Below are positions 12,926-24,573 of a stretch of 64,000 nucleotides of DNA, in pieces; the first letter of the stretch is position 1, and every line of letters begins with the position of its first letter. The position numbers and the translations under genes were made by a program. The notes below the pieces were generated by a model. That model had not been told where the DNA came from, did not search any database, and saw nothing but the letters and a program-made list of their open reading frames with translations. Source of the stretch: Dendrophyllia cribrosa (lineage: Eukaryota > Cnidaria > Anthozoa > Scleractinia > Dendrophylliidae); contig JAJLRJ010000004.1 of assembly GCA_024195265.1 (NCBI GenBank), forward strand, positions 45,533,337 through 45,597,336. Direction: 5' to 3'.

Positions 12926-13269
12926 TAAACAACTTTCACAATTGTCAAGTCACTTTCAATGTGATTCAGGGACAGTGCACTTCATCGAAGTCTACACACT
13001 AAAACTGTTTTTGTTAAACTTTACAGAATGAATGCGAACCTTTTACGCTTTCTTTCAAAAGCTTGGAAGTTCAAGCTGAAATATTTTTTAAATGATGTGA
13101 TCAATGGTTTGATTTCACGCATGGTTTGTCTGTCAAAAGGTTGTTATTCTGATTGGTTAAAAATAAAACACGTGAGCATCTTGGAAACCATTGAACCGTT
13201 TAGTGTTCACTAGGGCGCGCAGTGTACCGTGACGGCCTCGCCAAATTTTGTTGAGAATATTATAAACAA

Positions 13270-13432
13270 GAAATCGTATGAACTACTCGTGCATTTCGTG
13301 ATTTATGGGCACTCGTGATGTTTTGAAATTTCTCAAATTGCACTCGCCGAAGCGGCTCGTGCAATTTTGAGAACTTTCAAAACATCACGAGTGCCCATAA
13401 ATCACGAAATGCACTCGTGTTCATACGATTTC
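13270..13432. repeat. Near-perfect 163-bp palindromic MITE
   Basis: The arms begin GAAATCGTATGAAC and pair over about 75 bp (including ACTCGTG and CATCACGAGTGCCC motifs) around a short loop near 13350. There is no target duplication that I can fix and no coding capacity. Confidence 0.75.
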
Positions 13433-14925
13433 CTATACTTATAAGCACTTGAAACTTTAACTGATAACTAAGATTCCACACGTCCCATCTAATGTAGTGT
13501 GAAAGTGAGCACCAAAAGGGGAGGGCCATACCTCATGTGAGCTATTCAAGGGAGGGTCACACATCTTTTCCAGAATTTTTTAATGAGAAATTTTGTGATG
13601 TTGCATTCCATTTTTCTTACAGATTAAGTTTTTCTTTCCACCTACTTTGATTTAATTTTGTGTTTTATTATGGATACTAGGTTACATTTCTACATGTATA
13701 TTATGCCATGGCACATTCATTTCTCGAAGGAATCGAATCCTTTTCCGTCCGTAAAAGACCTGTCTGCCTTTTACAGAATTAGGAAATGTAGGAAATATTT
13801 GTTTTTGAGAGGCAGATTTCTCATGCTAAACAAATAAACCGTACTTGTTAAAATAACCAACAGCAATGCCGGCTAGTCGAAGAAACAAGCGTGTGTATTT
13901 TCCCTTTAAATAGATATTTTATGCTCAAAACTTTTATAATAGTCAAGGTTCAAACTTCAGCTATAAAACGTAAATATCCCACACTGATTGTTCGCATTTT
14001 AAACCCAGACGTTAAACTGCTTCCGATCATCTATTCTTGACAGGCCGTGACATTTTTGGGAGGTATTCAGAGACGACAAATATACCCTGGGCAAGTACCT
14101 TAACTTGGTTTAATCAATGGGTTCATGTAATTGGAAGCTGCCTTTCCGTCTTTAGCCATCCTCTATCTTTCAATTTCTGTGGATTTCTCAAAATCTATCA
14201 CAAAACCAAAACCGGCAGCTTCATTCGCTGCTTGGCGGTGAAAAGCAGAGCGTCGACGACGTGCTGCAATTCTCATCGAGCGTCCACTCCTTTCTGCAGC
14301 CGAACTGTAGAATAGACAACAATAGAACGACTTTTGATCATGTTCAATTTAAAGAGTTGGTTATTGTGGTACAGAACAATAATGAAGTGTATCATCGTTT
14401 GTTTCACGATTTATACGTAGTCTCTTTGGATGTAGATCGCGACGTTTCGACTGCTTACTGTTAGTCTTCATCAGGTAATTAGTTTGACTGATTTCGCGTC
14501 ACATTCGGTATCACGTCACACTAGTATCACGACGACCGCCTGTGATTGATGAGAAGGTGAGAAGTTATTCAGCCGTAAAACCCGGCTCGTTGCATGGATG
14601 CATCAGGCCCCTGATATTTGGAGAAGATCTAATAACGATGAGGAAACCTAGATTGAGCTGTGGTGTTCATGTGATTACTAATATGGGAGCAGCTTTCTTA
14701 TTCTTAATGCCCAGCGAAGTGCTGACCGGCTGAAAAACTTGTGGAGTAAGAAACCTCTGACTTTTGAACCATTTTCCGTTGCACTTTTAAAACTGCCATT
14801 TTAAAGATGCCTGCAACAGACAGGAGTTCCTAACGAATTATTTCGATGAAAAAGCTGCTCTGAAGGCGTAAGTCTTGTTTAAAATTTGTTATTAATTTGA
14901 CTAAAAGCTAAAACGTTTTTTCGTA
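13433..14925. other. No gene seen
   Basis: Host DNA with short frames only. No splice-bounded exon, RNA gene or repeat array could be supported. Confidence 0.35.
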
Positions 14926-15305
14926 AAATCCCGGTGGGGTATTCCCCGAAAGTTTGTGTGGGTGTGCGGCACGCTTCCGTAAAACCCTTACTCTATTTCA
15001 GACCAAAATATGCGATTTTCTCTACCCTATTTCAGAACTGACCCTTAAATCGATAAAAGGAGGGCTTCTAATTCCCGATGTTAATCAAACCGCATTTCTC
15101 AAGGGATGAAAAAAGTAGCTTCTTCTAAAAACCATACCCAATTCCAGACCAGAGTGCGCAAACCATACCCTATTTCAGACCAAAATGGTCAAAATCTATA
15201 TCCTATTTCAGACCAAAACGGCTTGAAAACCATACCCTTTGGGGCCGCACATACCTATATAGCTTATATAAGGGAGTACCCCCCCCCCCCCCCCCGGGGG
15301 AGTAA
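14926..15305. repeat. Degenerate short tandem motifs ending in a C/G homopolymer
   Basis: CC(C)TATTTCAGACC(A)AAA-type motifs recur about five times between 14995 and 15225. The block ends in a run of C followed by G (about 15279-15300). It looks like a dispersed repeat end rather than a gene. Confidence 0.5.
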
Positions 15306-15651
15306 AATGTCACTCGCCTCAAATTTTCGTAACATCGGAAAATTTAACGCTTTTTGTTTATGAAGGGATAAAAAAATGTCCTTTTTCGGCGAAATAAGGT
15401 CAGCTGGGATTTTTGAAGAGGTAAAAACAGCTAGTAAATTCGGTGGATGAGATTCCTTTCCCAAATATTCTGCCGCTGAAATGTTCAGCTGAGAGAACCG
15501 AAAAGCTCAAACTGTATCATAGCTTTCAATAGTGTTCTTAAAGGGCGCTTAAATGAGATGGAAAAACAGTGCAACGCCATTCCAAGTGTTTTCCTTAACA
15601 TTCTTCATTGGGTCAGTGCCCCTGAAGAGCTGTAACTCCAGGAGTGTGTGT

Positions 15652-17425
15652 ACATCAACACTACACTGTACATCAACACTACACTGTTCATTAACACTAC
15701 ACTGTACATCGACACTACACTGTTCATCGACACTACACTGTACATCAACACTACACTGTATATCAACACTACACTGTACATCAACACTACACTGTTCATC
15801 GACACTACACTGTACATCAACACTACACTGTACATCAACACTACACTGTACATCAACACTACACTGTACATCAACACTACACTGTACATCAACACTACAC
15901 TGTACATCAACACTACACTGTACATCAACACTACACTGTACATCAACACTACACTGTACTGACATCAACACTACACTGTACATCAACACTACACTGTACA
16001 TCAACACTACACTGTACATCAACACTACACTGTACATCAACACTACACTGTACATCAACACTACACTGTACATCAACACTACACTGTACATCAACACTAC
16101 ACTGTACATCAACACTACACTGTACATCAATACTACACTGTACATCAACACTACACTGTACATCAACACTACACTGTACATCAACACTACACTGTACATC
16201 AACACTACACTGTACATCCACACTACACTGTACATCGACACTACACTGTACATCGACACTACACTGTACATCCACACTACACTGTACATCAACACTACAC
16301 TGTACATCAACACTACACTGTACATCGACACTACACTGTACATCGACACTACACTGTACATCGACACTACACTGTACATCAACACTACACTGTACATCAA
16401 CACTACACTGTACATCAACACTACACTGTTCATCAACACTACACTGTACATCAACACTACACTGTACATCAACACTACACTGTACATCAACACTACACTG
16501 TACATCAACACTACACTGTACATCAACACTACACTGTACATCAACACTACACTGTACATCAACACTACACTGTACATCAACACAACACTGTACATCGACA
16601 CTACACTGTACATCGACACTACACTGTACATCGACACTACACTGTACATCGACACTACACTGTACATCAACACTGTACTGTACATCAACACTATACTGTA
16701 CATCAACACTATACTGTACATCAACACTACACTGTACATCAACACTACACTGTACATCAACACTACACTGTGCATCAACACTACACTGTACATCAACACT
16801 ACACTGTACATCAACACTACACTGTACATCAACACTACACTGTACATCCACACTACACTGTACATCGACACTACACTGTACATCCACACTACACTGTACA
16901 TCCACACTACACTGTACATCCACACTACACTGTACATCAACACTACACTGTACATCAACACTACACTGTACATCAACACTACACTGTACATCAACACTAC
17001 ACTGTACATCAACACTACACTGTACATCAACACTACACTGTACATCAACACTACACTGTACATCAACACTACACTGTACATCAACACTACACTGTACATC
17101 AACACTACACTGTACATCCACACTACACTGTACATCGACACTACACTGTACATCGACACTGCACTGTACATCAACACTACACTGTACATCAACACTACAC
17201 TGTACATCAACACTACACTGTACATCGACACTACACTGTACATCAACACTACACTGTACATCAACACTACACTGTACATCAACACTACACTGTACATCAA
17301 CACTACACTGTACTGACATCAACACTACACTGTACTGACATCAACACTACACTGTACATCAACACTACACTGTACATCAACACTACACTGTACATCAACA
17401 CTACACTGTACATCAACACTACATC
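15652..17425. repeat. 18-bp minisatellite, about 98 copies
   Basis: The unit is TACATCAACACTACACTG, repeated almost without interruption. Position 8 varies mostly among A, G and C, and the G and C variants are clustered, which suggests local expansion. Rare units carry T for A at position 2, and near 15958, 17312 and 17334 a 4-bp insertion (CTGA-type) shifts phase. As 18 is a multiple of three and the unit has few stops, several frames on both strands stay open for hundreds of codons as six-residue periodic peptides. I regard those frames as passive consequences of the repeat. Confidence 0.97.
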
Positions 17426-19500
17426 AACACGGCACTATTAATTCAGATAAACATTAGTACAACTCCAGTAAATTAAAGCGGATGTGTATGCCCTCTTTTA
17501 ACTTAGAAGTGGGTCTCCGGTCACTGACCTATTCTTTAGACTGGTTGATCCCCTCGAACCGACGGCGGTGGTATCTCAGTTGTGATTCGGTTCACAAGTC
17601 GCTTCTTGAATATGTCTTTGAAACAACAATCTAGAACTCATTAATAAGCGTGAAGGTGGTTTGAAAACCAATTTGAGAAATATTTAGATGTCGTTCAATA
17701 TAACAAAGGAACAAAGTAAACTTTTGGGCTTTTCAGTCTCAAAGAAACGGTGCCGGTGTTTACCTTAAGGGTATCCATTGCCACTGATTAATATTTGATC
17801 TATAATGGTCTTTAATGATGATGCTACGTAGATATCAAGCTGCATTATCTTAGGACGTTCCGGATAAAAACCTTACACTTATCAAATTCATCAAAGTCGT
17901 AGGTTAGAACATCTGTTATTCAATCTTTAAAGCAACAAAGTAAAATATATATTTTCTTAATCCCATCTATAGTTATAATGCTACCTAAATCAGGTCCCAT
18001 CATAGGAAAATATTGGATTTTATGTTTTGATAGTTTTAATTTCCTTCTGTTTGAATCAGAAGGGTAACTTCCCTAAGTATATAATTCACAGCACGGTTTG
18101 GAATAGTGAGGTAAATGAATTGCATTTCTCAAGAAGTAGCTTCAGGACTTTTGGGCACGTACAACCGACCAAGAAAAATAGGAATATTGTTTTCCTTTTT
18201 TAAACTCGTGAATTCGCAAAGCGTCGAACGAGTTTTCAGCTGAGTTTTAGCAGACAGAAACAAATACCCGGTATGCAAATTTCTCTCGGTCGATCGACTG
18301 TAAACTTTTATTTCATCAAGGCCTTGAAAAAGTATATTACGTACTTAATAACTAGCAAGCAAAGCAAATAACTACAAATCGTAGTTTGTATCGTCATAAA
18401 TAAACAGTATATTATTAGCACCTCACGATTTAATTAAATGCCAATCGTGCTTTACATGTACGCATGATAAGTACGAACGCAAAACAAGGGGAAATCTATT
18501 CTAACAACAACAACATACTGGTTTATTCGAGATGTTGGAAAAGAAAAACAAACAAGTCATACATCTTGAGACTGAAGTGAACACGAGGTCAACCCTATAA
18601 CATTTCCTATAATAAAAATAGAAACAAATAATATATATATTCTTATTAAATGGTTCCAGAATCCAGGAGTGATTCATTGCTTTATTGCTACAGCTTCTGC
18701 GTTCTCGTCCCCATTCTCGCCACCAGAGCTCTCGTTTCGTTTAGTCAGTGGTTAAAACGTGAAACGAGTAGCAATTTAAAAAAACGTGGAGCTCTGGCTA
18801 CGAGAATGTCTCCTCTCCAGAGCTGCGATCCTTTTGGCCAGATCCACGGATCACAGGTTCTGGCCGATTCCAAATTTGTAATTCCATCTAAATAGTTCAC
18901 TCGTGCCTAGTCTAGTGCCCCAGTTGATATCTCCGATAACGCACAACTTGCTAAAAAGGTGCCCCAGCAGGTAAAACTCCAAAACTTCCCGCCAAATGTT
19001 GCCAAAAGGTTGCCGAGCATAGATGGCGACAGGTCTAGCCTGGACCCTTCCGGGGAGTTAGGGGCTAAGGCCTAAAGGGCTGAGGGCAGGGGTTTTGGGG
19101 AGGGAGCCCTTCCCTAGATCCGTTATGGTGGTGCACACATTTTACAACCGAAAGAATATGCCCTTAAATTTATGTAATAAAAGACGGATTGGAGACCATT
19201 TCAAAGCATATTTATCCTTAGCCTTGGTTTCGTACACGTATCGTACTTAAGCATTTTCTATCATAAGAGTTTGCTTTTAAGTTCCCGTTAAACTAAACTT
19301 ATTAATCTTTAATAACTCTTCAGGTCACGGTTTACATTGTAATGGGTTACCTTGGTCACGCTGCTACAATTTTTCCTATCCTTTTACCTTCTATTCTCTT
19401 TATTTCTTCCTTCCTTTATTTTTATTCCTTCTATTCTCTATTTTTAACGGATGTCACCATCGATCTGATATTAACCGGAGCCAAAAATTATCGAGGGACA
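17426..19500. other. No gene seen
   Basis: Host DNA. Around 18690-18830 two complementary stretches (CCAGAGCTC and GAGCTCTGG with flanking bases) suggest another foldback relic. No exon is supported. Confidence 0.35.
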
Positions 19501-19515
19501 TCTACGCTACACCTT

Positions 19516-19857
19516 TTAGCAGTTTTTCTGGAGATTATTGTACAGCTGGTCATAGTAACTTGGATTCCGCAAATTGATACCATCATCAATGTGGACCACA
19601 TCTTTTTGGGAAAAATCTCCTCCCCATCGAAGATCGGGATCATCGCGGATCTTCTTAATAAAACACTCAACGTCTGGATACTGATTAGGTGAGTACTGAA
19701 GACATTTGCTGTTACACCAGGTTTCAGTACTCTTCACGACGGTCACCACATTCATGTCAATAGCATGTCCCACGTAGTGATTGCTACGACTCGCAGGTTT
19801 TACGATGGCCCCTTTTATGACTTGTCCTGATTTTCTGAAAGAACTGGTCACATACAC
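19516..19857 (-). CDS. M15-type (D-Ala-D-Ala carboxypeptidase-like) peptidase, terminal exon
   Basis: A minus-strand exon starts directly after an acceptor (TTTTTCAG at 19858-19865) and ends at a stop at 19516. It encodes the zinc-peptidase signature of family M15/VanY: Ser-Asn-His-x3-His-Ala-Ile-Asp (SNHYVGHAIDMN), then a Trp-Gly-Gly-Asp segment and Val-Val-His-Ile-Asp-Asp (VVHIDD). Together these supply the His, Asp and His zinc ligands. In bacteria and phages such enzymes cleave peptidoglycan stem peptides. A secreted animal version would act on bacterial walls or on other D-amino-acid peptides; that role is inference. The signal-peptide exon at 23758-23821 on the same strand is the likely 5' end. 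Splice phases differ (phase 1 donor, phase 0 acceptor), so at least one unseen exon lies between if they belong together. Confidence 0.7.
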   Translation of the reverse strand: MYVTSSFRKSGQVIKGAIVKPASRSNHYVGHAIDMNVVTVVKSTETWCNSKCLQYSPNQYPDVECFIKKIRDDPDLRWGGDFSQKDVVHIDDGINLRNPSYYDQLYNNLQKNC

Positions 19858-19898
19858 CTGAAAAAGGAAACGTTTAAAACCTGTAACCTAGCTATAAG

Positions 19899-19990
19899 TC
19901 AACCGTTAGGTCAACCGTTAGGCTAACCGTTAGGTCAACCGTTAGGCCAACCGTTAGGCCAACCGTTAGGTCAACCGTTAGGCCAACCTA
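19899..19990. repeat. 12-bp tandem repeat (GTCAACCGTTAG), about 7 copies
   Basis: Units GTCAACCGTTAG/GCCAACCGTTAG/GCTAACCGTTAG follow one another, decaying at the 3' end. It lies in the intron just upstream of the M15 exon. Confidence 0.9.
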
Positions 19991-20053
19991 TAGCTAAACC
20001 GTTCCTTATTAGAAACCCGGGGAGAGGGGGAGGGTCGGCTCCCACATCTGGCC

Positions 20054-20602
20054 TTAAAGTGCCACTACGACGAAAATTGTTGTATTTCTTTTCCGCTCTT
20101 TTTAACGCAAATGTATCTAATAGGTTTAGACAAATGCGAACTGCTATAAATTAGATTGATATATTCTTACACAGCCGAGAAATAGCTGGCCGAAAACCCA
20201 CGCAAATCACGTAAAATCCGTCCGCCATTAATTACTCCATTCATAAATCCGAGCCCACGTTCTACTGGTTTGCGATCTGGTACACGTGACTTGATTTGTG
20301 ACGACAACTGACTCAACACGGTTCCCTCCGCGTCACAGACAACAAAGCCAAAAGGCTCGTGTTGAGTCATTGACGTCACAAAATCTTCAGGCCAACTCGA
20401 TCCAACTCTCAGGGTTCGGTCCCGGTCATTTTTTAATTGAGTAATGGCGGCAAGCCGAATTCGAAATGTAAAGTTACAATAATGGCACTTCCCATACGAG
20501 TTTTGACTTAAAACTTCGCAAGGTAAGTAACGAGTACTTATATTTTCAGAATATGAAGAGAACAGAAAATGTATACTTTTTTTTATCATAGTGGCACTTT
20601 AA
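20054..20602. mobile_element. TTAA-target element, AGTGCCACTA ends
   Basis: TTAA at 20054-20057 and 20599-20602 flanks 541 bp ending in inverted AGTGCCACTA. The 140-residue minus-strand frame inside is unrecognisable and probably fortuitous. Confidence 0.65.
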
Positions 20603-20879
20603 CGGGGACGTTGGGTCCAACAGCGCATGGGTTTAAGGCGTTTTATCGACTTCAAACGGAGTATCTTTTCGTGAAATCAAAGTATAAAACAGGGCCGAAT
20701 ACTAGGTAGAACATTCAACGTGACAACGAACGATATAGCCTAGACTGAAAGCCAAAATGTAACCGTGGGCAGCTGTTTCGACCTGGTAACCGTTGGGTCT
20801 CGTCAGCACGGTGTAGCAGCAAAAAGATAGAAAAAATAGCGCAAACGCCAATTCTTTTCGTGGCTTACTGTCCTTAACA

Positions 20880-20922
20880 GGATAATATTATAATAATATT
20901 ATTTATTATTATTATTATTATT
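20880..20922. repeat. ATT-rich microsatellite
   Basis: Imperfect (ATT)n with an internal TAATATTATAATAATATTA palindrome. Confidence 0.8.
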
Positions 20923-22345
20923 AGAAACCTCGCCACAAGCCGAATTTCAATCAGTATTTTGTTCACTCTGATTTCCGTCGACTTCGGTATTGATGCCAAT
21001 CTTAATTGCGCCACATCCTTACAGCTGAAAACGGCCAATTAGCGATTTGAAGGCCGTTTGGTGTCGGCCATTTACCTTTGCATATAGTAGAGCATAGCAT
21101 ATAGTTGACATGACCTGTGCATATAGTCAATTAACTATATTCGCAGGTAAACGCTAAATTAACGGCCGACGCAAACCCCTTGAAATCGCCAACACTCGAA
21201 CTTATATGTAAATATTTATCGCAGAATTTTACGATAATATTAACCTTTCCGGCGATATTCCTATTTTTTTAATTTTTATTTATTTAATTTTTATTTAATT
21301 TTTTTATTAATCAAAACTTTATTATCTCAATGACGATCCTTTTGATATTCTTATACATTTCGCCTTAATTTAAAAATATGAACGGTCACACAGTTCATGT
21401 AAGTAAGTGTGGTTGCCCTGTGCGTTAATCTTCAAATTTATGAACGAGATGTAGATCAACTTACAGTTATATGAACACAGTATCTACAATAATCTACAAT
21501 CGCGCTTTGATCGATTCCATCATCCTAGTGATATTGAAAAGAAAGCTGAATAAATCCAGCTTGCAGCCTTAATGAACCAATCATGATGGCTAATAACCAA
21601 GTTTAAAACTGAACGAACCTACAATCAAGGACAAAAGTTCTTGGGACAAATGTTACAAAGTCCTCCTATTAACTACTAATTTAGTGTGACTGACCAATGA
21701 TGCCATGTTTTTCGTTTAAAGCCCATCTTACCAACCCCACCCCTCCTCCCAATGTTAAAATCCACAAATCATTTTTATTGCACGGGCTCAACATTGTAAG
21801 GGGGAAGGGGTCGGGAAACGGACACTTATCGTTTGCGCGTATCGTTTTTCTGTCGTGTTCGTAGGAAAACATCGTAAATGCGTGTTCGTCCCAACCCTTT
21901 TGTCCGTGGTTGTAGCTTTCGATTTGCGAATGCACTGATTAGAGTGTATACTGTTCCCAGAAAGCTGAGTAAATACCACTTATTCTACAGCAATAGCAGT
22001 TTTACTAATTCGGTTTGAACCAAATTTATCTTAAGTTTGCTTAGTATCAATATATTCTAGATTAAAGGAAAGCTATGAGCATTTAGTTGCTTTAGAAAAA
22101 ATTCGAGAACATTTTAATCCAAACTATATAATTATCGAACATGCATCCAACAAACCTTCACATTACACGAGACAGCAAAAGAGTTGATTTTCTCGATGAG
22201 TCCCAAGAAGGCAGTGTGAACACGAGCAGAATTCATAAAATTGCTCCCTTTGTACCATGTTAGATCAGCACAGCTTCCTGTAAGCATACAAATTGTTTCT
22301 TATAGTGAGTGATCATGGTTAGCATAACGTTTTTGCTCTTACTAT
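20923..22345. other. No gene seen
   Basis: AT-rich presumed intron of the M15 peptidase gene (minus strand). No internal exon could be defended. Confidence 0.35.
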
Positions 22346-22349
22346 CAAG

Positions 22350-22585
22350 GCAGGGTTAGCTCGGCTGGTAGACAGCTCAGCTAGAGGTCGTGGGTTGGAT
22401 CCCAGTTCTAACCAATACCCAGGCCCGCACTCTGGGTCTTACTGAGGACAAAGGCGCTACCTTCGCTATGATATGTACAAATGGTGGTACAACGGTTACA
22501 CCTTTACATGGCTCGGATTATCACGTAGAAATGGCGGTCCCGTCTCCGATAGGGGACGTAAAAAAGTGTCCTCAATAATCACTGA
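22350..22585 (+). mobile_element. tRNA-derived SINE
   Basis: The head contains an A-box-like TTAGCTCGGCTGGTAGA and, about 30 nt on, a B-box-like GGGTTGGATCCC. It is bracketed by complementary GGTTAG and CTAACC. The region between is too short for a functional tRNA anticodon arm. The downstream body (CTGAGGACAAAGGCGCTACC and so on) is of the kind seen in invertebrate SINEs. I call it a SINE rather than a tRNA gene. Confidence 0.6.
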
Positions 22586-23757
22586 TATATTCTGTATGAT
22601 ATAGCAGCTCTCGTAAGGTCTCGTACCATTGGTTCGATACCCTTCGGAGAACATTACAATAAACAATAGAAACAGTGGCTCATATAACCCTAAAATCAGA
22701 AGCAGCCGCAACGCCTTAAACAACGAGAGCTGCTACCCTTGGCTACCGTATATTCTCGCCGATGTGAAACTGTACGAGTTTAAACTGAACGGTTTGTATT
22801 TGTCGTGTGCCAACATTGGAAAGGAAAATGAAAAATATATAATTTTTTATTGCATTTCAGTAGTCAAACATTTATAACATTAGACGAGCCGAGGTACTTG
22901 CCTCGGTAAAATATAGTTTTTAATACTAGTACAAGCATTGGATATCTTTTGTAAGAGGCTATGCATAAAAAAAAAAATTAAAGAAGTGTTTTTTTTTTGC
23001 TGATATTGCGTCTGTAAGAATTTTCGTCTGGTCAGGGCCCTGATTTATAAATACAGTATGACAAAAGATAACGAAAGGATGAAAATAACTTCGAAGGGCG
23101 GCATCTTGTTCAACTTAACAAGGAAACTATATGTTGCAGTTGATATTTCGGTTTTATTTCAAAACCATCATCAAAACATTTCACTTTTTATCTGACCTTC
23201 TTGTAAATAAAGTTTGCTTTAAATTTGTCTTTTAAATTCAACGCTTATATTGCTGCAGTTGCTTGTTTAATTTGAAATGAAATGAAACCGAAATATTAAC
23301 GCCAAAGATTCTTCTCCTTGTTCATAGAAAAATCTTTTAACTGTTAAGTTCAACAACTGAGATGCTCATTGGAGTTATATTTCAAGTAAATTCACACTGT
23401 ACAGTTTATTTCCACATGTCGGTCACTGTTTGTAATAGAGAACTATATACATGAAAGCAATAAATACATTTTAACATAAATGAATATTCTGCACATTTAC
23501 GTTGGTAAAGCTGCTCCCACAAAAAGTGCTACTGGTTAATGCGCTGCTATAGTGCTAGTACTTAAACTAAACAGCATAAGTATAGAGGCCTCTTGTATTT
23601 TGCTTATGGCGCAAATAAATGTGCCATTCTGTACAGTTTTTCAAATTCGTGACTCGTGTTTTAACCGAGTCATATTCAATCGATTAAAACTCATCAAGAA
23701 CAAACGCTAACTGAATGAAGCTCAGTAAAAGAAAATGGATTTTGGAGACTGACTTAC
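22586..23757. other. No gene seen (intron side of signal-peptide exon)
   Basis: AT-rich with homopolymers near 22970-23000. It is probably the first intron of the minus-strand secreted-protein gene. Confidence 0.35.
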
Positions 23758-23821
23758 CGGCCGAAACCGAAGCCACAGCAGTCAACAGGTACACTACAGC
23801 AAATGGTACCAGCGTTTTCAT
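23758..23821 (-). CDS. Signal-peptide exon of a secreted protein
   Basis: The ATG at 23821-23819 opens a short frame encoding MKTLVPFAVVYLL followed by Thr-Ala-Val-Ala-Ser-Val-Ser-Ala. This is a classic signal peptide with a small-residue cleavage site. The exon ends in phase 1 at a consensus donor G/GTAAGT (23757-23752). A TATA-like TTTATAAG lies about 75-80 nt upstream of the ATG. The next exons are downstream on the minus strand; the M15 peptidase exon at 19516-19857 is the only coding candidate found. The Polinton begins 166 bp upstream of this ATG. Confidence 0.65.
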
Positions 23822-23894
23822 GGTTTTCTCAGTCGTTGAAGATGGCATAAGCTGAGCACAAAACGTTTCTGTATTAGCACGGCTCACAGTATAT

Positions 23895-23902
23895 CTTATA
23901 AA
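23895..23902 (-). promoter_or_regulatory. TATA-like box of the secreted-protein gene
   Basis: Minus-strand TTTATAAG lies 74-81 nt upstream of the ATG. This leaves room for a start site about 30 nt downstream and a short 5' UTR. Only the motif and its distance support it. Confidence 0.4.
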
Positions 23903-23981
23903 GCTATCAGTGTCAATACTTCGATTGGATCACCCGAGGTTTTTCAGCCAACCCAAGACTGATTCGTTAACAAAAGATCGA

Positions 23982-23987
23982 AACTTT
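23982..23987. repeat. Left target-site duplication AACTTT
   Basis: Directly abuts the left terminus; the identical hexamer is at 42841-42846. Confidence 0.95.
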
Positions 23988-24545
23988 AGTAGTTGAATAA
24001 ATGCGGGTACCGGTGCATCCTCGGGCCCGTTACTTTTAAGCGTAAAATAGCTTACCCCAACTTATACACAATAGAAAATAGTATGTCTCGATTACTATCG
24101 TTATGTTCGAATCGTTCAGAAGTCAAAAAAAAATATAGAATTTCATTTTTCATTTTCTCCTAACATTTCACAGCATTTCTGAATGCTACCTACTGTTTAA
24201 ATTCGTCAGAAACATATTATAATTGATTGAAAAACGACCACTTCATTTTCTGCCTAATCAAAAACATATCCCAACTATTCCATTAAGTTCATATAACTTT
24301 GAAGACGTCCACACTAAGGGGCCCCTCGGATCCACCGGTACCCGCATTTATTCAACTACTATGTGTCAAAAAACTGGGGAAATCTTCTCCAGGTTGACAA
24401 AATAAAAATCTGGAGAAAAACCATTTCAAAATGGATTTTGTTTTTTCAGTTTTTGAATTTCAAAATGGTTTTTCTCCAAACTTTTTCTGTCAACCAGATA
24501 TTTAGTTGACAAACTTCCAGAAAATATTTGGTTGACAAATATTTT
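23988..24545 (+). repeat. Left terminal inverted repeat with internal inverted end
   Basis: The outer 373 bp (23988-24360) are themselves bounded by inverted copies of the 28-bp terminus: the outer copy at 23988-24015, the inverted copy at 24333-24360. Beyond 24360 the repeat continues with indels relative to the right TIR. It includes a hairpin (GGAGAAAAACCATTT arms, about 24414-24477) and the palindromic GAAAATATTTG/CAAATATTTTC near 24523-24549. Confidence 0.9.
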
Positions 24546-24573
24546 CTCTAGAAAAGTTTCTCCGGAAAAGAAA

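Noticed and set aside
15652..17425. CRISPR array
   Set aside because: Contiguous 18-bp units without spacers, in a eukaryotic context and with no cas genes.
15549..17441. Very long open frames (up to 587 codons) on both strands as genes
   Set aside because: They are frames through the 18-bp repeat, present simultaneously on both strands and in several phases, with six-residue periodicity. There is no start/stop logic and no flanking exons.
20167..20589. 140-codon minus-strand frame as an internal exon of the M15 gene
   Set aside because: It lies wholly inside a TTAA-flanked element with inverted ends, has no splice sites at its edges and no domain.
22350..22410. Functional tRNA gene
   Set aside because: A- and B-box-like motifs exist, but the region between is too short for an anticodon arm and a SINE body follows.
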